Below, in pieces: positions 11,786 through 23,917 of a stretch of DNA of 64,000 nt. The notes under the pieces are model-generated. The model was not told the DNA's origin, made no database searches, and saw only the letters and a program-made list of their open reading frames with translations. Within the stretch, counting starts at the first letter, position 1. Every line of letters begins with the position of its first letter. The DNA comes from Pyrocephalus nanus (lineage: Eukaryota > Chordata > Aves > Passeriformes > Tyrannidae). The translations under genes and the position numbers were made by a program. The DNA lies in the NCBI GenBank assembly GCA_038380795.1, contig CM076262.1:1863845-1927844 (forward strand). Direction: 5' to 3'.

Positions 11786-14700
11786 ATAATGGTGAAGACC
11801 TTGAGCATTTACATTTAAGTACAATTTTGAAAATATATCTTTTTTTGACACACCAGTCTCCAGAGTGGTTTGACCCAGAACCTTATGAATGAGTTGTTTG
11901 ATGTGGTGATACTTCTAGAAACGGTTTGTTTTCCATTTTTGTTCAGTTGTTTTGGGTAGGGGTGGAGAAGGCAGATTAGTGACAAAATTACGTTACATTT
12001 TAAACTAGCCTTAAACCCTCATCAAAGTAGGGTGCCTAATTAGGGATTTAGGAAAGGTGGATTATAAAAATGAGCGCTAGTTGATTGTTCCTAAAGTGCC
12101 CCGAGGGGAGTAGGAAGGGCTTGCTCAGCTATTCTGTACCCCAGCATCATGCATGGGAAGGACTGGGAAACTAAGGGAGTGTTTGCTTTTGAAAAGCGAA
12201 TTGAGATGGAGAGTGGTTTTTTTTTCTGTCTCTAGGAGAAGAAGCTTTATTGTGTTCCTTTGGATCTTGATGAAGAGCAGTACTGCTTGCCTCATGTATG
12301 CTTCTATGCAGGAAAGTTCTGCAGTATATACACTGCAGTTTCGTAGGAAATTATATTTTGATTTTAAAAATAATGTTCATAATTTTCTCTTGCTTCTGGA
12401 TGGGCTTGTGCAGTGTGTTTACATGTATAGGAAATTGAAGATTTAAAAATGGTTGTCTGCTAGTCTTTATTGAATTCAGAGAAGGGAATGGAGATGGCAA
12501 GAGGAGTCCAGAAAAGACTTGGCAGAAAGATATTACTTTTTGTTTAAAATTCCTTAAACCCACTAATTTTTTATCAGGTTGATAGCACACCACTGAGGCA
12601 GGATCGGCTACTGCGTGTACAGGAGGAACAAGAGGAATGCTCAGGAAACAGGAGATGTAGTTACAAGGGAATAGGAAGGCAGCAAAAATAAAAAGAATGG
12701 AAGAAAAGGTATTGAGTGTAATGAAGTGTAGAGGAATCTACAGCCCTATGAAACTTTATGGACAGTATTAAAAAAATCAAATAAAGAATTCTTTATTCTT
12801 CTCTGTATTCTGCTTCCACTCCACAATTTACTGAAAGCTCTGTTTTCAGTAGTTTGAGCAACAAAGAATAATAACGAATATGAAAAGGAAAAATGGAAGA
12901 TGGTATCTGGGAATGGACATTTTAGGGATTCCACTGAGTTTCTGATTGCTGTATAAAGCATGTTTCTCATGTTATCTCATTTTATGGTATTCCCCAGAAT
13001 GCACAAGATGTTAGATGTCAAGATCATAGCAGTGAAATAGAGATGTTACGAACTTTTTTTCCTACTTAAACAGTCTATCTCTAACAGTCTGCTGAAAATT
13101 GTTATTTTGATGCATTTTTATGTATGGTGATCTTTAGGGGTAAAACTAGAGGGCTAGCTGTTACAGCTAGGATGGGATGGGAATGAAAATTAGAGTTTAC
13201 CTCTGTGTTTCATGAGGATGAGCAATTTGGAGAATAGGCCAATTCTGAAATTCAGGTGTAATATCTTTGCCACCATTAAATGTGTGATCATTGCTTTGGT
13301 AGTTGCAACAGGAAGAGGAGAGGTTACATACAGAAATGATAGTTGCATTTTTTTTTAGCTTTAGCTATTTTTAAATAGCAGAGGATCAGAACCCATGTGC
13401 AACAAGATAATAAAAACCCCCAAACCATAAGGATTGACTTTAGGAGTTGCTAAAGGAAAGACAATGCAGAAAAAAGGACAAAGGAGTACACAGAGACAGA
13501 AAGGGATAAGCAGAAACAGGAGGAAAGAACTTGCAGAAGACATAATTAGAAGTTATCTTGGAAATTATAAAATTATCCAGTCTGTGAGGGGCTAAATGTG
13601 ACAGTATGATACTGAATAACTTTGAACAACTGCAAATGTATTAAATACATAAATACAGTATTCTAACTTCAGTCATTCTGAAAACTTCCCTGACATCATC
13701 TGTTATGATACTAGGTTGATGTAATTGTCTTATACTAATTTTTTATGCCAGTCTTCAGACTTCTTTTGGTCTGTCAGCCTAGCAATCTGTGCACAGCTTC
13801 TAATGTGAATGGCATTAAATAATTAAGGCCAAAGTTACTGAATTTTAGAACATCCTGGAAATGTGTTTAATTATTTTTTATAAAGCTGAAATAATCCTAT
13901 CTAAGGTAGAGAAATAAAAACCTGAATAAGTGTGTTAAGTAAAATTTGTCTTCCAAAATACTGATAGCTCTTAAAACGCAAGATAACCTGGAAGATGAAG
14001 TGTTCAGTACTTCTGAGGACAGCATCCTAGATCATTAACGTGAGACAGAGAGGTGTGCAGTTATCTTATAAGTGGACATTAGTGAGATACAAGTAGTTTC
14101 TGATTCTTGCCCCAACTATGCTGTAACAGTTTTCAGTAACTTTTATGTTCATTCATTAATTTGGATGTTCATGATGTGTTCCTTCATTTTGCAGAAAGTA
14201 GAAGACTGTTGCTGTTTACCAACATGTTTATTTTGAATATTAATCTATTTACACTCAAAGTTGAACAAGCACATTGAATCAAGGTTTTAAAATCATGAGT
14301 CAATAGACTCAATATTCTTCAGGCTTTGGAAATTTTTTTTTGTGGCAATTTTTTGAAGGGTTATTTAACAGTGATAAATTAATTTTGTTTAAGTGACTTA
14401 TGTGAAAACACAAAAAGCAGGCAGGTAGGCCCAGTCTGGTGTAACTAAAGTGCACTAAAGACCAAAAAACTGGAAAACAATCTTATAATGTAACTCAAAG
14501 GGAAAAAAAAAAATAATAAAAAAAGAGGTAATACAATCTTTTTTTTTTTTTCCAGTTTAAGTAATGAGCGTTCTAATTTTATCATACTCTGATCTGTTAA
14601 TTTTTTCATGGATAATATTCCTGAATTTTCGTAGACAGACTACTTTGTTTGGCAGCACTGATTATTATTTTAGCGATATTTTTCATTCACAATTGTTAGT

Positions 14701-15371
14701 GAGTCAAACAGCCAATGACAAAGTTAAAATTAAGTATATTGCCCAATTTTAGAAAAAATGCCCCTGTCTGAGAACAGTATCCAGTTTATTTTTAGATGAA
14801 AATTATCTTAAAATCCTTAAAAGGATGACTTAATATTTTTTTTAATATTATGTCTAAAAGAAAAACAAGTAAGATTGGCATATTTTACAGTCTTCCTTAG
14901 TACCATTCTCACTCAAGATGAGAACTGTAACCTTTTGTGTTACAGGTTTCCTTTTAAAGTATAATGAACATTTTTGCCCATTAGCAGAATTGGAGTATTT
15001 TTTAATAGTTGTGTAATATCCCCTAAAAAAAAAAGTATATGTCTAGTTGCTACAGCCAATACATATATTCCCTTAGGCCTGTCAAAGCAAATATTTAGCA
15101 TTTCATTGTGATTCAAAAAAACAATACTGTAGGAAAGAGTCAAATTGAAAAAGTAATTTACAACAGATCAACTGCATAATATTTTAATAGTGCTGTGTTC
15201 ATCTGCATGATCCACACCTTTTTGATTGTTGATTAGATAAATTGGTATCTTCTCAGGCTTATCTTTCTGTCATCCAGTTCTGTGTTAACAGAGGCTTCAT
15301 TTTGTTGGGGCAATCTGTGCCTATCTTGGTAGGAAAGATTTATGCTTCATTTTTACTTCTTGGGTGATGTC
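11786..15371 (+). other. AT-rich intronic DNA, nothing recognised
   Basis: Chance frames only (for example 12153-12446), with no recognisable domain. T13 and A-rich runs occur near 14500-14551. Confidence 0.55.
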
Positions 15372-15409
15372 AATCAATTGTATTCAGGGTTGAATACAGA
15401 CCATTGATT
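15372..15409 (+). repeat. Imperfect hairpin
   Basis: Left arm aatcaattgtattca, loop gggt, right arm tgaataca followed by a short bulge and cattgatt. The inner 8 bp pair perfectly and the outer arm pairs after the bulge. It lies about 70 bases from the left arm of the long inverted repeat. Confidence 0.5.
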
Positions 15410-15479
15410 TTAGAGGGCTTTGTATCTCCTCAGCACATGTTAATAGTCTCTAATTTGGGTGCCTTAGGTTTGGCACCAA

Positions 15480-15628
15480 AATTTGATAACAGTGTCCTAG
15501 ACATCTTTGCAAAAGGGGCTTCATGGTATTGGTTTTTAGTTAATGCAAGACAAAGATGATTCGTTTCTGAGCTGTTATATCCAGGCAAAACAGGCAAAGT
15601 GATTCTCATCACTTAAGTGTAACTGCAG
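15480..15628 (-). repeat. Long inverted repeat, left arm
   Basis: The reverse complement of this stretch aligns to 16688-16836 over about 150 bases with about 13 mismatches and one 1-base indel (near 91% identity, counted by hand). It includes an identical core of nearly 50 bases. Weaker similarity extends to about 15440. A 60-residue minus-strand open frame starting MMRITLPVLPGYNSS crosses it; no protein family was recognised. Confidence 0.9.
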
Positions 15629-16687
15629 TACAGGATCCCAGGAAACTATCTCCTGTGCTTTTATCAAAAGACTACATTTTGTCAAAACTTCACTCAAGAA
15701 AAATGAACCCTGTCTTAAAAAGTAACTCTGGGGTATTTTTTTCTTTGGCATTGAAACATGATCCAGACTTGGCAATCAGTTTCAGGTTTCCCTTTATTTA
15801 ATGCCGTAACTCCTACATATAACTTTTTTAGGAATAAGGATAATTCAGAAGTGATAAATAAACTCTCATAGCTAATTATATATTTTGCTGAGATGTGCTG
15901 TAGCTCACTGATAGTCAGGACTGGAAACAAGTTTGTTTTGCTTTTATTTATAAAGAAGTTATTACATCTTGCATGGTGATAAATTATATAACCCTTTTGT
16001 CTAAGATTTGATACACCAAAGCAGTTTGGGATTAGATTTCAGAAGTCAATTTAGTTTGTATGTCAGTCTGCCTCTGGTTGACAGCAAAACTTTATCAGCA
16101 TGTTATCTGGAGATACAGGGGCATTGTTTTACTTTATCCAAGTCCATGTGTGATTATTGACTTGTGATTACTATACTTGACCAAATTTGATTAACACACC
16201 TGTGGCTTAAATCTTGAAAACAGCAATGCTATGTATCTTTGTATTCCATGAGTGTATCAGAGTAAACTTAAATTAAATGAGCTTTTCAGAGAATAAGTCT
16301 TGCCAAGTAACTTCATCAAATGAGAACTTGTACAAAAAAAATGCATGCATATTTACCCCAGACTATAGCAGTTGTATTGAATGGTATTTGTACTGAATGT
16401 GACCCAAGCAGCACTATAAATTTCTGAATTAATGTCTTCAAATGTCTTTGAAAAGCAGTCTTGTTAAAATCCTGTAGTTAAAATCCTATCATGGTCCTCA
16501 ATCGTAGTCTTTGAGAGAAATAAAGAAGACAAGTTAAGCTCAACTTCATAGTTTCCCCTCCAAATATTTGTCACTTTCAGATGTCTGTGTGCTGAGTCTG
16601 TTAATATTTTTCTGACTTGTACAGGGTTTGCTTTATTCAGTCTGTTGGTTCATAGTAGCTACCAAGCAGTGACCAGAAATATTGCAG
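15629..16687 (+). other. Spacer between the inverted-repeat arms
   Basis: AT-rich, with no coding potential recognised and no clear further symmetry beyond the first few bases next to the arms. Confidence 0.5.
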
Positions 16688-16836
16688 CTGCAGTTATGCT
16701 TAAGTGATGAGAATCACTTTGCCTGTTTTGCCTGGATATAACAGCTCCAGCAACAATTCATCTTTTTCTTGCATTAACTAAAACCCAATACCATCAAGCC
16801 CCTTTTGCAAATGTGTCTAGGACACTCTTTTCAAAC
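16688..16836 (+). repeat. Long inverted repeat, right arm
   Basis: Same sequence as the left arm in opposite orientation, separated by a spacer of about 1.06 kb. It also encodes MRITLPVLPGYNSS but then soon reaches a stop, so neither copy is an intact gene. Its outer edge lies about 35 bases from the start of a CR1 fragment. The two arms are either two copies of an unrecognised interspersed repeat or one inverted duplication. Confidence 0.9.
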
Positions 16837-16871
16837 TCAGGTGCCTAAACTTGCAGCTATTGACTCTTTCA

Positions 16872-17680
16872 GCGGCAGGGAGGCCCTGCAGAGAGACCTA
16901 GACAATTAGAGGACTGAGCAGTCACCAACCAGATGAAGTTCAACAAGGGAAAGTGCTGGATTCTGCATCTGGGATGGGGCAGCCCTGGCTGTTTGTACAG
17001 ACTGGAGAATGAGATGCTGGAAAGCAGTGTGCCATTGGAAGGAACCTGGGGGGCCTGGTTGATGGCAAGTTGAATCTGAGTCAACAATGCCCTGGCAGCC
17101 AGGAGGGCCAACAGTGTCCTGGGGGACATCAGGCAAAGCACCCCCAGGGAGGGGATTGTCCCACTCTGCTCTGCACTGGGGTGGCCTCACCTTGAATATT
17201 GTGGGCAGGTTTCAGCACTGCAATATAAGAAAGATATAAATCTGTTAGAGAGTGTCCAAACGAAAATAGTGTTGAAGCCATATGAGGAGCAGGTGAGATC
17301 ACTTGGTCTGTTCAGCCTGAAGAAGAGGAGACTGAGGGGAGACCTCACTGAAGTTACAACTTCGTCATGAGTGGAAGCAGAGGGACAGACACTGATTTCC
17401 TGTCTGTGGTGACCAGTGACAGAATTCAAGGGAATGGCCTGAAGTTTTTTGTCAGAGAGGTTTAGGCTGGATATTAGAAAGAGGTTCTTCACCCAGAGGG
17501 TGGTTGGGCAGTGGAACAGGCTCCCCAGGGAGCCGCACCAAGTCAGACAGAGGTCAAGAACTGTTTCGACTATACTCTCGGGCACATGGTATGACTCTTG
17601 GTGATGGGTCTATACAGGGTTGGACACAATGATCCTTGTGGGTTCCTTCTAACTCAGGATATTCTGTGATTCTGTGATTA
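16872..17680 (+). mobile_element. CR1 LINE 3' fragment, plus strand
   Basis: A 5'-truncated chicken-repeat-1 retrotransposon. It covers the C-terminal part of ORF2 (the endonuclease/reverse-transcriptase protein) plus the 3' UTR. Recognisable CR1 peptide pieces are NQMKFNKGKCWILHLG, PHLEYCGQ, and LFSLKKRRLRGDLTEV. The 3' UTR contains the hallmark tgatccttgtgggttcctt and ends in the CR1 terminal repeat attctgtgattctgtgatt. Frameshifts and stops break the frame, so it is dead. Confidence 0.93.
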
Positions 17681-18779
17681 CTAATACAAGGAGAACTTTT
17701 CAGCTGAGTAGTTATTAAATATTGAAATGTGCCAAAGAGATTATGTGAAATTAAATATTTAATTTTGCATGATATCTTCACAGAAATGTTTCAGCTGTTT
17801 TATATTTTGAGAAGATACTAAAATGTATGATCTCAATATTGTATTACCGAATGGCTTAACAAATTTCATAAATGCTATTTAAGGCATATACAGTCTCTTT
17901 ACTTTGCTATATGAGTATGGAACTAATAGACTGGAAGTGATCTCCTTGGTTGTGAAGTCATCTTCTTTTAAATGGAAATCAGAAGTTTATCAAACTCCAC
18001 CTAAGTTTGTCCATGTAAGTTACTGCACATAAGTTTATCTAGATGAATACATGCACTCAAAGTTTGGATTCTCAGGGCTAACAAAACTTGTGAACAGAAC
18101 AGATAAATGATGGGGAAAAGAGATGATAAACAAAAAAATATAATAAACAAATTATTAGGAAGTTAATTAAGGAGCTGTTATAACCAATCTGAGTAACTTA
18201 TTCCAGTGAAAAACAAAACAAAACAAAGCAAACAGCCAAAAACCAAACCACACTAAAATAATTAAACTACAACCAAAAAATCCTAACCAACCACAAGATT
18301 GTACACAAAACCCTCACTTCAAAACCTGCAGGTAAATTTTTCCCTTAAGTTTCAGTGAAGCCTAAATTTTACCCCATGCTCTCACTACAAGCAGATGAGC
18401 CACAATAACAAAGAATATTAAACTAGACTAAGTTAACTCTCTTGTTTCCTATAAATCAAAGATGTTCACATAAACAATTACCAATTTGTGGCAGACTGCC
18501 AAGTGTATATTTCTTACTGTAACTACCAGTGATCATCATGGGGATTGTCATTCTTTTCCCTCTTGGATTGCACATTCCAGAGTAATTGTGTTAAGAGCTT
18601 ATTCATCGATTGTTAAATCATCTTTGATTCAGGGAAATATTTGGGTAAAACAGAGTGTTACTTAATAAACACAACAGACAACCAATATTCAGTGCTATGG
18701 TAATGGATTTATTCAGCTATATTTGGGAAAGTGGCTTGTGTTAAAGGCTGTCTGTGGTTGAACCCTCATGAAAACCATT
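17681..18779 (+). other. AT-rich DNA between two CR1 fragments
   Basis: No gene. An A/C-rich patch at about 18208-18310 contains an imperfect caaaa/ccaaa repeat. Confidence 0.5.
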
Positions 18780-19219
18780 GGATCACAGAATCATTGGATC
18801 ATGGAATCATAGACTGGCTTGGGTTGGAAGGGACCTCAAGGATCATTTAGTTCCAAACCCCCTGCTGTGGGCAGGGACACTTTCCACTAGACCAAGTTGC
18901 TCAAAGCCCCATCCAACCTGGCCTTGAACACTTCCAGGAATGGAACATCCACAGCCTTTTTGGACAACCTCACAGTAAAGAATTTCTTCTGTATATGTAA
19001 CCTAAACCTACTCTCTCTCAGTTTGAAGCCATTCCCCCTTGTCTTGTCACTACATGCTCTTGTAAATAGTCTCTCTCGTCTTGTAGGTTCCCATCAGATA
19101 CTAGAAAGCCACAGTTAGGTCGCCTTGAAGACTTATTCAGTGTGAATAATCCCAATGCCTTTAGCCTTTCCTCATAAGAGAGGTGCTCCATCCCTCTAAT
19201 CATCTTGGTGGCCTTGACT
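18780..19219 (-). mobile_element. CR1 LINE 3' fragment, minus strand
   Basis: The + strand begins with the inverted CR1 terminus (agaatcattggatcatggaa), followed by the classic ggttggaagggacctcaag and ccaacctggccttgaacac stretches. On the minus strand the ORF2 C-terminal peptide MIRGMEHLSYEERLKALGLF is visible near 19203 downward, then lost by frameshift. The element is 5'-truncated at about 19219. It appears to belong to a different CR1 subfamily from the copy at 16872-17680, judging by the 3' UTR. Confidence 0.95.
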
Positions 19220-21770
19220 CAGTGAAACGATTGAGAAAGACTGTATCTTTTATCTTCCTTGCCTTTAATAGCTGTAAGATCTTTCTCTTCTCCCTTTCAC
19301 CAATACTGATCCATTGATTTTTGTGAGACTTTGGTAATAGTGTTTCAAATTAGTGTCAGCCACTTGAATTGTTTCCTTTTTGGTATTAATGAGCATTATG
19401 ACACAAATGTTCTATTTGATACCTCAATTAGTATTTTAGATAGGATCCATAAAACCTCCTAAGTAACCATCCTCTGTCTATCAAGGGAGAAGTGTAACAT
19501 ATACAAGAGGTTAGCACAACTGGTGGTGTGATTGACTAAATGCTTCCTTGCTGATCGGCTGTTGCCTAAAAGGTAAGTGGTCCTTTGGGTTCAGGATTCT
19601 TGTGGGATGCATTCTTGTCCCTTCTAGTTACAAGGCAAAGTGAATCTCAAAATCTTAGCTTGTGCCTCTTTATTCATAATCCCTTTTAAGTAGCTATATG
19701 TATGCTTTGACCTTGTGTAGCTCTATTGTTGGAAAACTCTTGTTAAAAGTGTAAATTTATGATCAGACACAAGCTTTTCTTAATCTAACCAAAAACATAA
19801 GCTAACACATGAAAAGTATCAATCAGCTCTTTATTTCTAATACTAAGAGGTACAGCCATATTCAAACAAGTTTGCATTTTTAAAATGAGTAATCTTTCTT
19901 ATATCTATGCCAATAAGACCTTTAGTTTCCTCTGTGTTTCTGCCTGGTACTGGCAAAACAATTTTATATGCGATGACCCCTGTCAGTTACAGTTGGAAGT
20001 TGATTTTTTGTATAGAAAGCATTGCTAAAAATTTTGTCAAGATGTCTAATGTTTTTAGTAACTGAAGGTGAACTATTTTTAAAAGGTGCCTAAGAGCCCA
20101 CTTTGATGTAATTAGTCATTCATGTTTAAATATTTTATTATGATGCCATTATCATAATCCCTAAATGTTCTTCACCATTTCTTTCCAAAGGAGCCACAGC
20201 ACTTTGCAGGGTCAAGCAATAGTAAGTGGTGATGGCTGCTAATAGCTCAGTGCAAAAGACACTATCAGTGGAACAACAGAAGTGGAAATTTAGAGCCTTC
20301 CTTTGTGTCATCTTTGAATCCAAAACACCCACTGAAATAAAAAATCAGGGGCAGATGTAGGCCAGGATATTTGGGTCACCCTAAAACAAGCAGGGTAGAT
20401 GTTCATCTCTTCTTGAATAGACAACATCCTTTATTTCGGGGGGATCGCTTTACTTTATATGTAAAGAAAACAACGTCATTTCAGACCAGCTATCGAAATT
20501 AGAGCAGTCCAGGGCATGACTGTTGATTGATTTCCTATTTGATTATGAGTGAACAAAAAAATACAGAATGCTTTTTTAAAAATAGGCTCTTTGAAACCCT
20601 ACTGAAGAGGGTCAAGGAATGGGAAGCATTAGGCATGTAACGGTGGTCCCTTGATCTGCCTCATTAGTTCAATGGGATTTCAAAGGTACAGTTTTTAAAA
20701 CATTGTTCCCACACATTTTTTGAATTCTAGTCAAAAGGTAGATCGATCAGCAGTAATATCTTGGATATAAAGCCTGCTGTTTAAATAGCTAGCCAGAAAT
20801 TGCCCATACTTTTCTTGATGTATCTTTTAAACAATTGCTGTATGATGGGGTAGCAATCATTGCAAGGATAAGGGAACCTAAAAATATATCTCTTTCGGAG
20901 TCATAACAATAAAATATAGTTTCATTTGTACTTTTTGGAAATAAAACTGATTTAATGTAAAAAAACCCTCAGAGTGGTTTCATCTTGGGTATTATTTTTG
21001 CTTAAGAAATCAGCTTGCAAATTGCACTTGGCAAAGCATTAAGGCTGTCATCGTTAACTAGTACCCATCACAGAAAATAGTCTTTTGTGCCTACTAGTAT
21101 ATATTTTGGATAATATAAAGTCTCATCAATATGCAAAAATTACTGAAAAACATTGTATGCTGTAAATAAAAAATTTTGATTATTGTGAAGAATATACACA
21201 ATTTTTCAGTAGCATTTTAGCAGTTAGAATTAGAAGGATTAGAAGAGTTAGGTTATAAAGCACGAGTTTTGATTAGTTAACTTTTATTTTACGAAAAAAT
21301 GAGTGATCAATTTTTAGCATTTTTCTAATTAAATCTAGTCAAATGAAAGGGTAAGCGTGCATGTGAATGCAAATTTTCAGGCCTAAATTTATCAATATTT
21401 GTATTCTTAGATAGTAGAAGTAATAAAAATATTAGTATGAGATTCTGTTAAGAATGATACAGTATAACATTATTTCCTCTAATACTAAAGAATTTTATTA
21501 AAGAAAACTTTGATCTCACAGGTCTTTCAGAGAGGCACTTTGTCTTTGAAATACACTGTACAATAGCTAGCTCACTGCTGATGTTAAGAGATCTAAACAG
21601 GGATAAAGATCAGTAAGTTGTCAGCAAATTTTGAACTGAAATACATTGAGTATTGGGATCACCATCATAGCATGCATAGGGTATGTCAGCAGCTTTTTGG
21701 ACAGAAAATACCGTATTACAACCATACTGAGAACTACATCAATATTTCCTTTCCTTTTCTTTCAGTTCCA
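19220..21770 (+). other. AT-rich intronic DNA, nothing recognised
   Basis: No exon or repeat family identified; chance frames only. Confidence 0.55.
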
Positions 21771-21795
21771 TTGCATTGCATTGCATTGCATTGCA
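21771..21795 (+). repeat. (TTGCA)5 microsatellite
   Basis: Five perfect copies of a 5-base unit followed by a pyrimidine-rich stretch. Confidence 0.92.
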
Positions 21796-21931
21796 TTCTT
21801 TTTCCTTTAGCTTTCTTTTATTTCTCTTTCTTTCCCTTTTGCTTTTCTATTTCCCTTAGAATTGTCATGCAGTTTATACTTGAAAAACTAACTTTCTGGT
21901 TAAAATCTTAGTAACGTGGCAAAGGAAAAAG

Positions 21932-22062
21932 CCAACCAACAAACCAACAAACCAACGAACCAACCAAAAAACCCCCACAAAAACAAACCAACCAAAAAAC
22001 CCACCACCACCAACCCCCCACAAACAAACAAAAAAATGAAAAAAAACCCAACAAAACACAAA
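21932..22062 (+). repeat. A/C-rich low-complexity tract
   Basis: Made almost wholly of ccaac, ccaaa, accacc and caaac units. The complement resembles the GT-rich tract at 3829-3998, which suggests the same kind of simple repeat in opposite orientation. Confidence 0.9.
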
Positions 22063-23768
22063 AGTTAGTTTGTATGATACCTAATACTGCTTGGGATGGA
22101 AGATTAGTCTTTGCCTACTTTTTATCAACCTGTGTCTGTCTCTACATATATGCCTCTGTAATGCTTCTAACCACGATTTTGCAGGATTGTTAATACAAGA
22201 TGGTAGAATATATTTTAGCAGGCATCAATGAAAGGGTTGATAATCCTGCTTTTTGTGATTCCAGTTAGAGTACCTATCACCTCAAAGGAAACCACATTAA
22301 AAAAAAATATATTTGAATATATTTAAAAGCTACATACATTTGCTGCTCTAAATTAACTACTTAAAATGGATGTGCTTCCAGTTTTATATGTAGTAAGATG
22401 CATACTACTGGATTCCAACTATTTCTTAGGAAGAGATATGAGAGATCATTATGTTTCTTGATATATATGGACATATTTAAATGGTCAAGACCACATAAAA
22501 ATTTAAATAAAATAAAAGCAGGAAGGAAAGTTCTATGATATGAGGATTTTGAAGGTTCGTATGCAACTGAGTAGAATGTTGCAGTCCTTCTCAGATATAG
22601 ATACAAACAGTACTTTAAAAAAATTGCTTGAATGTGATGTGCTATTGTTACTATTTGTATTATTGGGCCTTAAAAACTTGATTCAAGTTCATGATCCATA
22701 TTGTGCAAGGTATTATTGCAGTACAATGAAAAATCAGTTTGTTTCCTAAAGAGACAAGAATGTGTCTTTGAAGAGGTTTTAGTAATAATAGAAAAAACAA
22801 CTTCTAATACTCTCCAGTATAACTGAATAATATTCAGCGGCTGTAGTGTCATCTACATTACAGTAGTGTTCTTTACACCACAGGGGATTTTTCTGGGGTA
22901 AGTCAAAAAAACAATGATGTAAATCTCTAAAATTGTATCTATTGTTAGTCAAGATAACCTTACACTACTGCCTCTATGTGGATATGTTTTTATCACAATT
23001 GCAGTGCTAAAAGGTGTTTTTTTATTAGAACTTTTTATAATGCTTTCAGCTTGTTCTTCTTAGGAAAGTCCCTCACTTTGCCATTAGATTGCTCTGAGCA
23101 TGCAGAAGAAAACTACATGACTACACCTGGTAGTTTATTTAGAGGACAACATTTTGGAAAAAATACGGACAACTTGTGTTTCCTTTCTGTCAACTTCTTG
23201 CCCCTTTCCTTCACAATGTGGTTGAGGTACTATGTAAAAGGCTGTGGCTGCCATGCTGTCAGAGCTGTTAGGAGCCCTGTCTCTGTGCCTCACCTTACAG
23301 ATTTGCTTTTTACCTTTTTTGGGTTTTTTGAGTTCTTCTATTCTAAGGAGCCCTATCCATTCTCCTTCCTGAGCACTGGCCAACCTTTGATGGCTCAGTC
23401 TTTTCTCTGGCTTGAGGGAACCTTTCTTCCAAGCAGATGATAATAAAAACATACATCCTCTTGCCTAACCTGGAACTGAAAATTGGAAAAGCAGTTCCTT
23501 TTTCTCCAGTAGTGTAATCTACTATTAGAGAATATAACACTTTTTATACTGTTCAGGGAAAAAAGAGTCACCTTCTTCTTTGTAACATGGGAAATGGGAT
23601 TTATGCATCTATCTTGGTTATGCTCTTCTCCATCTTTCAAAGAGGATAAAAGGGGCTCTTGCAAGTGGACAAAAAAAACCCCCAACTTTTTAAGAAGGAA
23701 GTATTTCTTCTTCCACCTTAGATTCTCAGAGAAATCCTTGTCTTCAAAATTGCTGATCTATGTGGGAG
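22063..23768 (+). other. AT-rich intronic DNA, nothing recognised
   Basis: Open frames near 22976-23440 (+) and 23135-23452 (-) overlap each other. They have no recognisable domain and no splice-supported homology. Confidence 0.5.
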
Positions 23769-23796
23769 GTTTTTGTTTTGTTTTGTTTTGATTTGA
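23769..23796 (+). repeat. (TTTTG)n simple repeat
   Basis: About four to five imperfect copies of TTTTG just before a CR1 tail. Confidence 0.8.
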
Positions 23797-23811
23797 TAAA
23801 TGAAACCCAAG

Positions 23812-23917
23812 TTCATGGCACTTGGGGCCATGGTTTAGTGTTGAACAAGGCAGTACCAGGTTAGTTGTTCAACGATCTTAGGAGGTCTTTTCTGAACTTG
23901 ATGACTCTATGATTCAT
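23812..23917 (+). mobile_element. CR1 LINE 3' terminal fragment, plus strand
   Basis: It shows the CR1 3' UTR pieces acttggggccatggtttagt and caacgatcttaggaggtctt, then ends gactctatgattcatt, a decayed copy of the CR1 terminal repeat. Only about 100 bases remain. Confidence 0.88.

Noticed and set aside
17187..17585. 132-residue minus-strand open frame
   Set aside because: It lies antisense within the plus-strand CR1 fragment and has no protein similarity.
19018..19203. 61-residue minus-strand open frame
   Set aside because: It is the frameshifted tail of CR1 ORF2, annotated as part of the mobile element and not a host gene.
22976..23452. Overlapping 154- and 105-residue open frames on opposite strands
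   Set aside because: No recognisable domain, no homology from memory and no splice context; typical chance frames in a slightly GC-richer patch.
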